Assembly: GCA_023386395.1 (NCBI GenBank)
Contig: JAEWJV010000579.1
Span: forward strand, 1-6,350
Source of the DNA: Bacteroidota bacterium
GTDB lineage: Bacteria; Bacteroidota; Bacteroidia; Chitinophagales; Chitinophagaceae
Direction of reading: 5' to 3'
Length of the DNA stretch: 6,350 nt
The notes under the pieces are model-generated. The model worked only from the letters and a program-made list of their open reading frames with translations, searched no databases and was not told where the DNA came from. Shown here in pieces: positions 1 to 5,802 of the stretch. The position numbers were made by a program, and so were the translations under genes. How positions within the stretch are numbered: position 1 is the first letter of the stretch; each line of letters starts with the position of its first letter.

Positions 1-1184
1 ATACCAAATGAAGGGAGCCGCGGCTTATCTAATTTTGAGTTGTAAAAAATATTGATTGGAAAGTTGGAAAGAATACCCCCATCTACAAACCTTGCAGTGG
101 AAGGCGGTTTTGTTTCTTCAAGCATATCTTCCCATAATTGCTGAATGCCTTTTTTCTCACATGGTATATCTGTTATAAAATAAGATTCAAAAAAAATGGG
201 TATAGACATAGATGCGCGTATGAAACCGGCTGGTTGAAGATCATCTATATTTTCTCTGAAAAGCCCGCTCATTCTTGGAAACTCTATCTTATTCTGCGAT
301 ACAATTTCCGAAGCAATAAAAGTTACATCGCCTTCAAGACCGTTAAGGCCTTCAACACTTTCTTCCCTGAGGTATAAATCGTCAACAGGCGTAGAGGCTG
401 CTTCAATAAGATCAGAAACTGTTTTAATATTGTTTTCGAGCAGGCGGGCTTTAATCCAGTCGTAAAAAACATCGCCGGGGTTTATTCCAAAGCCCGCACT
501 CTTTAAGCGTTTTGCAAGAAAAAAAAGATAACCACAAAGTATAAGTATCAAGGCGAAATAAAGGCCCGTTATAATAAACACAGTTGTTGTAATGCCCGCC
601 ATCCATGTATAGGTATGTTGCAGGCCCAGGCCGATAAAACCAAGCACGGGCAATGCAATTAAGGTTATAAGCATCATGGTTAACCATTTGCTGAGCTGTG
701 TGCTGAAATTCTTGTCTCTGATAAACAATTGAATAAGCGCCCTGGCCGCGGGATGGCCATCAACAAGACTGAAGAAATCAAGGTCACAAATAGCCTGCAG
801 TATTTTTTTTGATTTAGCTATTTTTTTATTGCCTTTTACTTTTTGTTTTGTATTGTTACCGGTATTGGGTTCTGTTCCAACCACCGTCATTAAAGCCGTA
901 TTTATAGCGCCGGCGCTGGTACCTGCAAGCCGTATGAAACGCACGCCCATTTCTTCAAGAATGTAAGTGTAGCCCACCAATGCAACACCTAAAACACCAC
1001 CGCCTTTCTGCACAAGGTTTACATATTGATGGCCTTCTTTATCCAGCACATCAGAAATGGTAAATTCACGGCCGCCTTTAGTTGTATCAAATGCTGCCTT
1101 TAATTGCTCAAGACATTGCAGCACCTCAGGCTGTTGCGTAAAATCTTCAACTGTAATTTTTGTTTTGGCAGATGTTTGTTTCAT
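1..1184 (-). CDS. Patatin-like phospholipase with inserted membrane hairpin (C-terminus cut by window edge)
   Basis: 394 residues are visible from the ATG at 1184, and the frame is open to the left edge, so the C-terminus is missing. All three patatin signatures occur in order: the glycine-rich oxyanion loop KGGGVLG (Gly61-63), the nucleophile elbow GTSAG with Ser90, and DGG with Asp368. This is the Ser-Asp dyad of patatin-type lipid acyl hydrolases, so hydrolysis of acyl esters (phospholipids or similar) is likely; the substrate is unknown. Between Ser90 and Asp368 are two hydrophobic stretches, about residues 168-190 and 196-225, joined by a short QHTYTWM turn. They look like a transmembrane hairpin that would anchor the enzyme in the inner membrane. 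No signal peptide is seen. About 60 residues precede the catalytic domain. The gene is divergent from greA, and no convincing promoter was found upstream. The family call is firm; the membrane topology is inferred. Confidence 0.9.
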   Translation of the reverse strand, partial: MKQTSAKTKITVEDFTQQPEVLQCLEQLKAAFDTTKGGREFTISDVLDKEGHQYVNLVQKGGGVLGVALVGYTYILEEMGVRFIRLAGTSAGAINTALMTVVGTEPNTGNNTKQKVKGNKKIAKSKKILQAICDLDFFSLVDGHPAARALIQLFIRDKNFSTQLSKWLTMMLITLIALPVLGFIGLGLQHTYTWMAGITTTVFIITGLYFALILILCGYLFFLAKRLKSAGFGINPGDVFYDWIKARLLENNIKTVSDLIEAASTPVDDLYLREESVEGLNGLEGDVTFIASEIVSQNKIEFPRMSGLFRENIDDLQPAGFIRASMSIPIFFESYFITDIPCEKKGIQQLWEDMLEETKPPSTARFVDGGILSNFPINIFYNSKLDKPRLPSFG

Positions 1185-1411
1185 TGTGAAAGGTTAACAA
1201 TAGATAGCAGCAATTATTATGGCAAATCAGCTCCTGAAATATTACTTAAAATTAAGTTTCATTGTTATATGATAAAGAATAAAAATTATTATCTCTCCGA
1301 AAATGCATTGCTTTCGCCTGCTTTTTGTTAATCAAAAGGCTGTTCCTAACGACGACATTGTACATCTAATAAGACACGTATAAAACAGGCTGTAATTTTT
1401 TTATTGTGGCG
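1185..1411. other. Intergenic stretch between divergent patatin gene and greA promoter
   Basis: This is the left part of the 322-base divergent gap. It is AT-rich with many short poly-A/T runs and no believable reading frame. It must carry the minus-strand patatin promoter, but the best match, TAATTTTA on the minus strand, lacks the final G of TAnnTTTG and has no clear -33 partner. I see nothing else supportable here. Confidence 0.5.
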
Positions 1412-1441
1412 TTTGTTTAACATGTTTTTTTACTATATTTG
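1412..1441 (+). promoter_or_regulatory. Bacteroidota-type promoter of greA
   Basis: TTTG at 1412-1415 and TATATTTG at 1434-1441 are separated by 18 bases. They match the -33 TTTG and -7 TAnnTTTG elements of the primary sigma factor described in Bacteroides and Flavobacterium. Transcription would begin near 1445, leaving a leader of about 60 bases before greA. The -33 element overlaps one copy of a 10-base direct repeat, TTGTGGCGTT, at 1404-1413; the second copy is at 1464-1473 in the leader. Confidence 0.7.
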
Positions 1442-1445
1442 TAAT

Positions 1446-1485
1446 ATGCAACGCTGCATGTATTTGTGGCGTTGTATTTTTTTTT
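1446..1485 (+). terminator. Intrinsic terminator/attenuator in the greA leader
   Basis: Bases 1447-1458 pair with 1465-1476 as a 12-bp stem (three G-U wobbles, the rest Watson-Crick) around a 6-base loop, and nine Ts follow at 1477-1485. This has the form of a rho-independent terminator. It lies just after the predicted transcription start and ends 21 bases before the greA ATG. The upstream gene is divergent, so no plus-strand gene exists for it to end; attenuation of greA itself is the simplest reading. An alternative hairpin, 1444-1450 with 1455-1461 and loop ACGC, uses the 5' arm and would compete with it. E. coli greA is known to have a leader terminator that releases the small RNA GraL. 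Homology is not implied; analogy is. Confidence 0.6.
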
Positions 1486-1506
1486 ACTCGTTTAAAACCA
1501 GATATT

Positions 1507-1980
1507 ATGAGTGACACTATGTACGTTTCAAAGGAAGCGTTTGAAAAAATGCGGCAGGAATTACAACACATGAAATCTGTTGAAAGACCTGCGGCTTCAC
1601 GTGCCATTGCCGAAGCTAGAGAAAAGGGCGATTTGAAAGAAAATGCTGAATACGATTCAGCTAAAGAAGCCCAGGGGATTCTGGAAGCTAAGATTGCATT
1701 GCTTGAAGGCCAGATTGCCAACTCAAGAATTGTGGATGCAAGCGAAATTGACACCAGCAAGGTTTCTATTTTAACCAAAGTAACCATTACCAATGTGGCT
1801 TCCAAAAAAACGGTTACTTACCAGATCGTTGGTGAAAAAGAGGCTGATCTTAAAGCCAATAAAATCTCTGTTTCATCACCCATAGGCCAGGGACTGCTGG
1901 GTAAGCAAAAAGGTGAAGTGGCTGTGGTAAAAGCGCCAACAGGTATTCTGAAATTTAAAATTGAAGAAATAGCTATTTAA
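1507..1980 (+). CDS. greA: Transcription elongation factor GreA
   Basis: The 157 residues match the usual GreA length of about 158. GreA enters the RNA polymerase secondary channel and stimulates cleavage of backtracked transcripts. The N-terminal coiled-coil hairpin covers about residues 5-75. Its tip carries GDLKENAEYDSAKEAQ (41-56), with the acidic pair Asp42 and Glu45 corresponding to Asp41 and Glu44 of E. coli. The C-terminal FKBP-like domain, about 80-157, contains the family signature SPIGQGLLGKQKGE (124-137). The start at 1507 gives the normal N-terminus; the next ATG, at 1519, would remove only four residues. The gene has its own promoter and a leader hairpin with a T-tract, and it ends just before a strong terminator, so it is probably monocistronic. 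Confidence 0.97.
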   Translation: MSDTMYVSKEAFEKMRQELQHMKSVERPAASRAIAEAREKGDLKENAEYDSAKEAQGILEAKIALLEGQIANSRIVDASEIDTSKVSILTKVTITNVASKKTVTYQIVGEKEADLKANKISVSSPIGQGLLGKQKGEVAVVKAPTGILKFKIEEIAI

Positions 1981-1999
1981 TTTTTTTTGCCCATATTTT

Positions 2000-2027
2000 A
2001 AAGCTGCGCACATTGCGCGGCTTTTTT
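2000..2027 (+). terminator. Intrinsic terminator after greA
   Basis: Bases 2000-2009 pair with 2015-2024 (10 bp including one G-U wobble) around the loop ACATT, with Ts through 2027 and more Ts after one A. The GC-rich core, GCTGCGC/GCGCGGC, makes it stable. It ends the greA transcript 20 bases after the stop codon. The bases at its end also form TATTTTTG (2027-2034), a match to the TAnnTTTG -7 element, which could serve the next gene. Confidence 0.85.
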
Positions 2028-2053
2028 ATTTTTGATGTGTTAAAAACATTTTT

Positions 2054-2452
2054 ATGAGTATATTTTCAAAAATTATTGCCGGCGAAATTCCTTCTTATAA
2101 AATTGCAGAAGATGATAAGTTTTATGCGTTTCTCGACATTTTCCCCCTGGTGCCGGGCCATACGCTGGTAATACCAAAAATTGAAGTGGATAAGATATAT
2201 GATTTAAGTGATGATTATCTGCAATCGATACTTGTATTTGCAAAACCTATTGCAAAAGCCATAGAAGCATCTTTTGATTGCAAACGTTGCGGTATGGCCG
2301 TCGTTGGCCTCGAAGTGCCACATGCCCACCTGCATCTTGTGCCTATTAATACCATGGATGACCTGAATTTTACAAGAGGTAAATTAAAGCTTACTGAAGA
2401 TGAATTAAAAGAAGCGCAGCAGAAGGTTTTGGAGAAGCTGAATAACAGCTAA
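2054..2452 (+). CDS. HIT family (histidine triad) nucleotide hydrolase
   Basis: This 132-residue protein has the complete HIT fold signature. The N-terminal IFSKIIAGEIPSYKIAED and the LDIFPLVPGHTLVIPK strand (27-42) are followed by the triad PHAHLHLVP with His90, His92 and His94; by family rule the middle histidine, His92, is the nucleophile. Hint-type members hydrolyse AMP linked to amines or other leaving groups (adenosine phosphoramidates) and act in the cytoplasm; the exact substrate here is unknown. Cys76 and Cys79 (CKRC) sit just before the triad, and whether they bind a metal is not visible. The gene begins only about 27 bases after the greA terminator, so it depends on readthrough or on a promoter overlapping that terminator (TATTTTTG, 2027-2034). 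No GC-rich terminator is seen downstream. Confidence 0.93.
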   Translation: MSIFSKIIAGEIPSYKIAEDDKFYAFLDIFPLVPGHTLVIPKIEVDKIYDLSDDYLQSILVFAKPIAKAIEASFDCKRCGMAVVGLEVPHAHLHLVPINTMDDLNFTRGKLKLTEDELKEAQQKVLEKLNNS

Positions 2453-2508
2453 GAACATTTGGAATTGGAATATTCAATGCGTACATAACAGCCTCGCATT
2501 GGAGCCAT

Positions 2509-2551
2509 CGGTAAGCACTTCCAAACCTGGTTCATTTACCGCTTGAAGTGC
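2509..2551. repeat. Interleaved inverted repeats between convergent genes
   Basis: CGGTAA at 2509-2514 is complementary to TTACCG at 2536-2541, and GCACTTC at 2515-2521 to GAAGTGC at 2545-2551. The arms are in the order a-b-a'-b', so the stems would either compete or form a pseudoknot. CCTGG (2526-2530) with CCAGG (2551-2555) is a third option. The element lies in the 172-base gap between the convergent HIT and KTSC genes and has no T-tract of terminator type. It could end transcripts weakly from either side, or be chance. Confidence 0.35.
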
Positions 2552-2624
2552 CAGGCTTATATAATGTCTTTTATTCAAGACTTTTAAAACAAACTGCATA
2601 GAAGCTTATATTCTTGTCATGCGT

Positions 2625-2834
2625 CTATGTTTGTATTCCGGGCAATTTGGTAAACCTGTACTTATCTTTTATGTGCCGGTTGAAGTAAACGCCTTTTTCG
2701 CGAAATGATAAAAAGGCTGCATATATTGGATGCGGCACATCGTAATAAACATATATTAATCCCGAAACAAAATGCACCTGTAATGATTTTGTCTCGGGAT
2801 CATACTGTATCTCCCTGATTACGGACGAAGGCAT
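2625..2834 (-). CDS. KTSC domain protein
   Basis: This 69-residue protein is essentially a single KTSC domain. That domain is named for the C-terminus of some lysyl-tRNA synthetases and also occurs alone in small bacterial proteins. Features seen are the opening MPSSVIREIQYDPETKSLQV, the strand SGLIYVYYDVP (24-34), a helix PIYAAFLSF, and the hallmark KGVYFNRHIKDKY (47-59). The molecular role of free KTSC proteins is unknown to me; nucleic-acid or protein binding is only a guess. The ATG lies 3 bases after the stop of the 64-residue gene, and GGAGATAAAGG within that gene's end could act as its ribosome site, so the two are likely translationally coupled. Confidence 0.85.
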   Translation of the reverse strand: MPSSVIREIQYDPETKSLQVHFVSGLIYVYYDVPHPIYAAFLSFREKGVYFNRHIKDKYRFTKLPGIQT

Positions 2835-2837
2835 AGC

Positions 2838-3032
2838 TTAACTGTCGCCTTTATCTCCGTAACCCGGTTTTGATTTTGTTTTTGCATGCTGCCTTCTGTC
2901 GGCGCTTAATGAACGGCTTACATCGTCGCTTTCTTTAAAACGGCCCTGTGCATCCCTTTTCACATAGCGCTTATCTCCGTTTGGGGCAATTAAAGTGCGT
3001 TTATCGCTTGATTTTTTTGTTGTAGTTGCCAT
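2838..3032 (-). CDS. Small basic conserved protein
   Basis: This 64-residue, very hydrophilic, lysine/arginine-rich protein has no cysteine, no tryptophan and no membrane segment. The core TLIAPNGDKRYVKRDAQGRF (13-32), then the SRSLSADRR motif (39-47) and a GYGDKGD tail (57-63), resemble a widespread group of short uncharacterised proteins in Bacteroidota and Proteobacteria; this is from memory and unverified. The composition suggests a disordered or nucleic-acid-associated protein. It is the first gene of a two-gene unit with the KTSC gene, 3 bases away, which suggests linked function. Many family-like residues argue that it is a real gene despite its size. Confidence 0.75.
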   Translation of the reverse strand: MATTTKKSSDKRTLIAPNGDKRYVKRDAQGRFKESDDVSRSLSADRRQHAKTKSKPGYGDKGDS

Positions 3033-3068
3033 AATAAATATTTATGATTTTAAATACAGGAATCATTC

Positions 3069-3104
3069 CAAACCATATACCGGTGTTTATAATTTTTTAT
3101 ACAA
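3069..3104 (-). promoter_or_regulatory. Possible promoter of the 64-residue/KTSC gene pair
   Basis: On the minus strand, TTG (3104-3102) is followed after 22 bases by TATATGGTTTG (3079-3069). The TA and TTTG of the -7 element are three bases apart rather than two, so this is an imperfect Bacteroidota match. It would start transcription about 30 bases before the ATG at 3032. Confidence 0.25.
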
Positions 3105-3123
3105 CAGAGGTATCTTCATAAAT

Positions 3124-4653
3124 TCAGGCGTTGTGCATTTTTATGTTTACATCTTCAAGGTTTTGGCTGGAAGGTGCCGTTATAACATCGCCATCCACAT
3201 TATACCTCGCACCATGACAAGGGCAATCCCAGCTTTTTTCTGCGTTGTTAAATTTTACTTCGCACTTCATGTGTGTGCAAACAGGATGTATTGCATGAAG
3301 AAGGCCTTTTTCATCTTTGTACAGCGCTATCAGTTCACCGTCATATTTAATTACTTTTCCTTCCCCTTGTTTTAAATCACTTATTTTATCAAGTTGTTCA
3401 TGTGCAAAAAAGCGGCTGGCAAATTGTTTTACCACATCGGCATTATGGGAAAGAAAAGAAACAAAACCTGCCACTGGTTTTATTCTGTTTGGATTAAATA
3501 AAGGGATATAGGGATTGGGTTTATTTAAAATAATATCACGTAATGTAACAGCCGCCACATGACTATAGGTAATACCGTTGCCACCATAACCTGTGGCAAC
3601 CAATATCTTTTCACTGTGCCCGGGCAACTCTCCAATATATGGCAGCGCATCAGCAGGTTCAAAGTATTGAGAAGACCATTTATTGGCAATGGTTTCAATA
3701 TCAAAATGTTTTCTTACATATTGTTCAAGCTTATCAAAACATTCTCCCGTATTTTCTACATGCCCTGTTTTATGATCTTCAGCACCTGCTATTAAATATT
3801 CCTGCCCGTTTATTTCCTGGCTGCGGATATAATGATAAGGATCATACATATCATAATATAAATCTGCCGGATATTCTTTGTTCTTTAAAGTAACAGCCAT
3901 TGCATACGAACGATAAGGGGAACATCTTAAGTGTAATAAATTAATACCGGTAGGAATATGTGTAGCATAAATAAAAAATGATGACCGGAAATTTCCTTTT
4001 GAAGTTTTTATTTCAACTTCCCCATTGTCTTCAACTGATTCCACGCGGCATTTCTGCATAATAATGCCGCCCGCATCTTCAAAAGCATGTGCCAGCGCAT
4101 GCACATATTGAACCGGGTTTAATTTTGCCTGGCCTTCTACCTTCATTGTTTTTTTGGAAGAAATGTTTAGCGGAAGATCTTTTGCATATACGGCTTTAAG
4201 GTTTACTTCACGGCAGGCATTATGAATGCTTTCCAGCTCTTTTACCTGTTCATCGTTTTCAGCAAATAAATAGGCTGCGGCATCTTTAAAACCACAATCT
4301 ATCTTATACTCATTTATATGCTGCTTAACCAGTTCAATAGCTTGTTCAGTGGCACGGGCAACCAATGCAGCATTCTCTTTTCCAAAATTTTTTATAAGCG
4401 TGGTATAAGGACTATCCAGCAACGTATTTAAATGCGCGGTGCTGCCACCGGTGGTACCAAAGCAAAGATTATAAGCTTCAAACACGATACATCTTTTACC
4501 AGCCTTCTGCAATAACAATGCTGTTGTTATGCCTGTAATGCCGCCTCCGGCAATTGCTACATCGAATGAGGTTTGCCCTGCATTTTGTTTGCCTGAAAAT
4601 TTTATTGCATGCTGTTGCCAAAGGCTTATGCATGCGCCGTCCCTGTTAATCAT
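3124..4653 (-). CDS. FAD-dependent oxidoreductase with C-terminal Rieske [2Fe-2S] domain (YhfW-like)
   Basis: This 509-residue protein is a two-domain fusion. The N-terminal DAO-type FAD domain has the dinucleotide-binding motif FDVAIAGGGITGITTALLL (Gly36-Gly41) and, near its end, the second FAD contact GYGGNGITYS (355-364). A linker leads to a Rieske domain (about 425-509) with the full cluster ligand set Cys459-x-His461 and Cys477-x2-His480. Cys464 and Cys479 occupy the positions of the disulfide pair found in respiratory Rieske proteins (CTHxxC...CPCHG). It should oxidise an amine or amino-acid-like substrate at FAD and pass electrons through the 2Fe-2S centre, but substrate and acceptor are unknown. 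The length and domain order match B. subtilis YhfW. There is no signal peptide, so a cytoplasmic location is likely. TATAATTTG lies only about 9 bases upstream of the start, so the message could be nearly leaderless. Confidence 0.93.
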   Translation of the reverse strand: MINRDGACISLWQQHAIKFSGKQNAGQTSFDVAIAGGGITGITTALLLQKAGKRCIVFEAYNLCFGTTGGSTAHLNTLLDSPYTTLIKNFGKENAALVARATEQAIELVKQHINEYKIDCGFKDAAAYLFAENDEQVKELESIHNACREVNLKAVYAKDLPLNISSKKTMKVEGQAKLNPVQYVHALAHAFEDAGGIIMQKCRVESVEDNGEVEIKTSKGNFRSSFFIYATHIPTGINLLHLRCSPYRSYAMAVTLKNKEYPADLYYDMYDPYHYIRSQEINGQEYLIAGAEDHKTGHVENTGECFDKLEQYVRKHFDIETIANKWSSQYFEPADALPYIGELPGHSEKILVATGYGGNGITYSHVAAVTLRDIILNKPNPYIPLFNPNRIKPVAGFVSFLSHNADVVKQFASRFFAHEQLDKISDLKQGEGKVIKYDGELIALYKDEKGLLHAIHPVCTHMKCEVKFNNAEKSWDCPCHGARYNVDGDVITAPSSQNLEDVNIKMHNA

Positions 4654-4739
4654 AATGTATCAAATTATAGTTACAATTCAAATGAAAACTATGCCACTAT
4701 TTTTTTTGATGCAGTTATGCGTTGCCATGAAAATGCCAG

Positions 4740-5249
4740 CTATTTTTTATGCATGCAATCCCCAAGATATTGCAGCAGTTTACGGGCATATTCAAGTTGT
4801 ACCTCGGAAGGTTCTGTGTGTTGTGGTATTATTTTTTCAGCAAAAACAATTGTTGTGTTATAGGCAATGCTGCAATAAGCAAAAACTTCGTTGGTTTTTT
4901 CCACGGGTGCAGCATAACCGGTAATGCTCAAACCCCAGTTGCTCCTGAATAATGTGCAAACATGCAGGGCCATTTCTTTGGCAACATTTTGAGAGATGCA
5001 ATCGTATGCTGCAGCATGAACCGGCTCAACCAACAGATGCCTGCATTTTTGTCCAAGATTATAGGCAGTTATTCCGCCCTGGTAAAAACAGCTTGCATCT
5101 TTAATGGTACCAAAAGCCAGTTGCAAGAGGCCAGACGTTACGCTCTCAGCTACTGCAACTGTTTCATTATTTTCAAGCAGGTGATTTTTTAGCGGTTCAA
5201 GCAATTCTTTTTTAAATGCTTTATAAAAAGCACTTTGTTGTTCGGCCAT
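4740..5249 (-). CDS. CinA C-terminal domain / PncC-like protein, divergent active site
   Basis: These 169 residues match the length of stand-alone CinA C-terminal domain proteins. Canonical members (PncC) deamidate nicotinamide mononucleotide to nicotinate mononucleotide in NAD recycling. Visible landmarks are AES at 34-36 with the expected catalytic Ser36, followed by VTSGLLQ where the family usually has CTGGLLA, then FYQGGITAYNLGQK (55-68) with Tyr63 and Lys68 at the conserved Y...K positions, and GLSITGYAAP (106-115). The last motif normally reads ITGxAGPxGG; here the glycine-rich loop is replaced by YAAPVEKTNEV. The fold assignment is solid; whether it is a working NMN amidase is uncertain. 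No N-terminal MoCF domain is present. On the minus strand TATACTTTG, about 35 bases upstream, is an imperfect -7 candidate. The gene is on the same strand as the downstream YhfW-like gene, with an 86-base gap. Confidence 0.82.
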   Translation of the reverse strand: MAEQQSAFYKAFKKELLEPLKNHLLENNETVAVAESVTSGLLQLAFGTIKDASCFYQGGITAYNLGQKCRHLLVEPVHAAAYDCISQNVAKEMALHVCTLFRSNWGLSITGYAAPVEKTNEVFAYCSIAYNTTIVFAEKIIPQHTEPSEVQLEYARKLLQYLGDCMHKK

Positions 5250-5468
5250 TGAAAATAATTTTAATTATAATGACGAATTAAATCAAAGTATATGCCTTAA
5301 GTAAATAACGACGGCAGGCAGGTGCATTTATATTGATCTTTTGCTTTTTTTGCTGTTTAAATTTATACTGTAATATTTTTATAGAAGATTTGCCCCATTT
5401 ATTTATAATTAAATGCGCGGGTTAAAGGACTGTTTTGATATCCTGTTGATTTCTGCAAAACTTACGAC
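5250..5468. other. AT-rich intergenic region with no gene seen
   Basis: This is the upstream region of the CinA-like gene and forms the right-hand flank of a larger 553-base gap. It contains short T-runs and a GGCAGGCAGG repeat near 5313. I found no reading frame with coding character and no good hairpin terminator on either strand. Confidence 0.5.
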
Positions 5469-5704
5469 TTAAAAGCTCAGGTTTTCCCTTATCTCCCAAT
5501 GGCCGTCAGCATATGTAAACAGGCTGATCTGCCTTTGTACTTAAAGTTTATCAGCATTGTAAAACCTTTAAAATTATTTGGTTCTGTTTCTGTAAGAGCA
5601 ACCTTATTTCTCACAGTAGCTGTGGTATAATATGCTTTATTTATAGCCTCATGTTATTAATACTCATCCGGCATGATTTTATAAGCGCTTTCAGTTATCC
5701 GGCT
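5469..5704 (-). pseudogene. Decayed coding remnant of unrecognised family
   Basis: Read on the minus strand, three segments look coding. First comes ITESAYKIMPDEY (5698-5660), then two consecutive TAA stops (5659-5654). The same frame then continues with HEAINKAYYTTATVRN (from 5653), KVALTETEPNNFKGF and TMLINFKYK, ending near 5534. A one-base frame change follows, and the text resumes as RQISLFTYADGHWEI and RENLSF ending at a TAA (5471-5469). The peptides have protein-like composition and alternating strand patterns, unlike random AT-rich translation, and the last part ends neatly at a stop. No intact start or frame spans the region. I do not recognise the family. Upstream of 5704 the frame is closed, so the 5' part is probably deleted. 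An alternative is chance coding character. Confidence 0.45.
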
Positions 5705-5709
5705 TTAGT

Positions 5710-5719
5710 ATCGTACGAT
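5710..5719. promoter_or_regulatory. 10-base perfect palindrome ATCGTACGAT
   Basis: ATCGTACGAT equals its own reverse complement and sits about 84 bases upstream of the DUF6766 gene, at the upstream edge of the decayed minus-strand remnant. It could be a binding site for a dimeric regulator. A palindrome of this size can also arise by chance, and no second copy was seen. Confidence 0.2.
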
Positions 5720-5802
5720 GATAATTGCTATCTCAAACAAATAAATTATGCAATGCCCGTCCTTAATTTTTTGAAGTAACTAATTTCTAACTATAAAACT
5801 AT

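Noticed and set aside
138..687. Short reading frames on both strands at 138-377 (+) and 451-687 (-)
   Set aside because: They lie in other frames of the patatin gene, which is open over the full region and carries all catalytic motifs.
1401..1805. 134-residue minus-strand frame overlapping greA
   Set aside because: It is an antisense shadow of greA, running through its promoter and leader hairpin; greA has clear family motifs.
3084..3106. AT-rich near-inverted repeat TGTTTATAA/TTATACAACA as a terminator for the FAD-Rieske gene
   Set aside because: It has a bulge, no GC core and no proper T-tract on the minus strand, so it is not a convincing terminator.
2995..3375. 126-residue plus-strand frame
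   Set aside because: It is antisense to the 64-residue gene and the Rieske domain and shows no family pattern.
4529..5192. Several overlapping plus-strand frames of 67-131 residues
   Set aside because: They are shadows of the FAD oxidoreductase N-terminus and the CinA-like gene; the cysteine-rich translations reflect the antisense composition.
4659..5292. Shared TATAATTTGAT / TATACTTTGAT boxes upstream of the FAD-Rieske and CinA-like genes as promoters
   Set aside because: Both have three bases rather than two between TA and TTTG and lack a good -33 element, so they are mentioned only as weak candidates in the gene entries.
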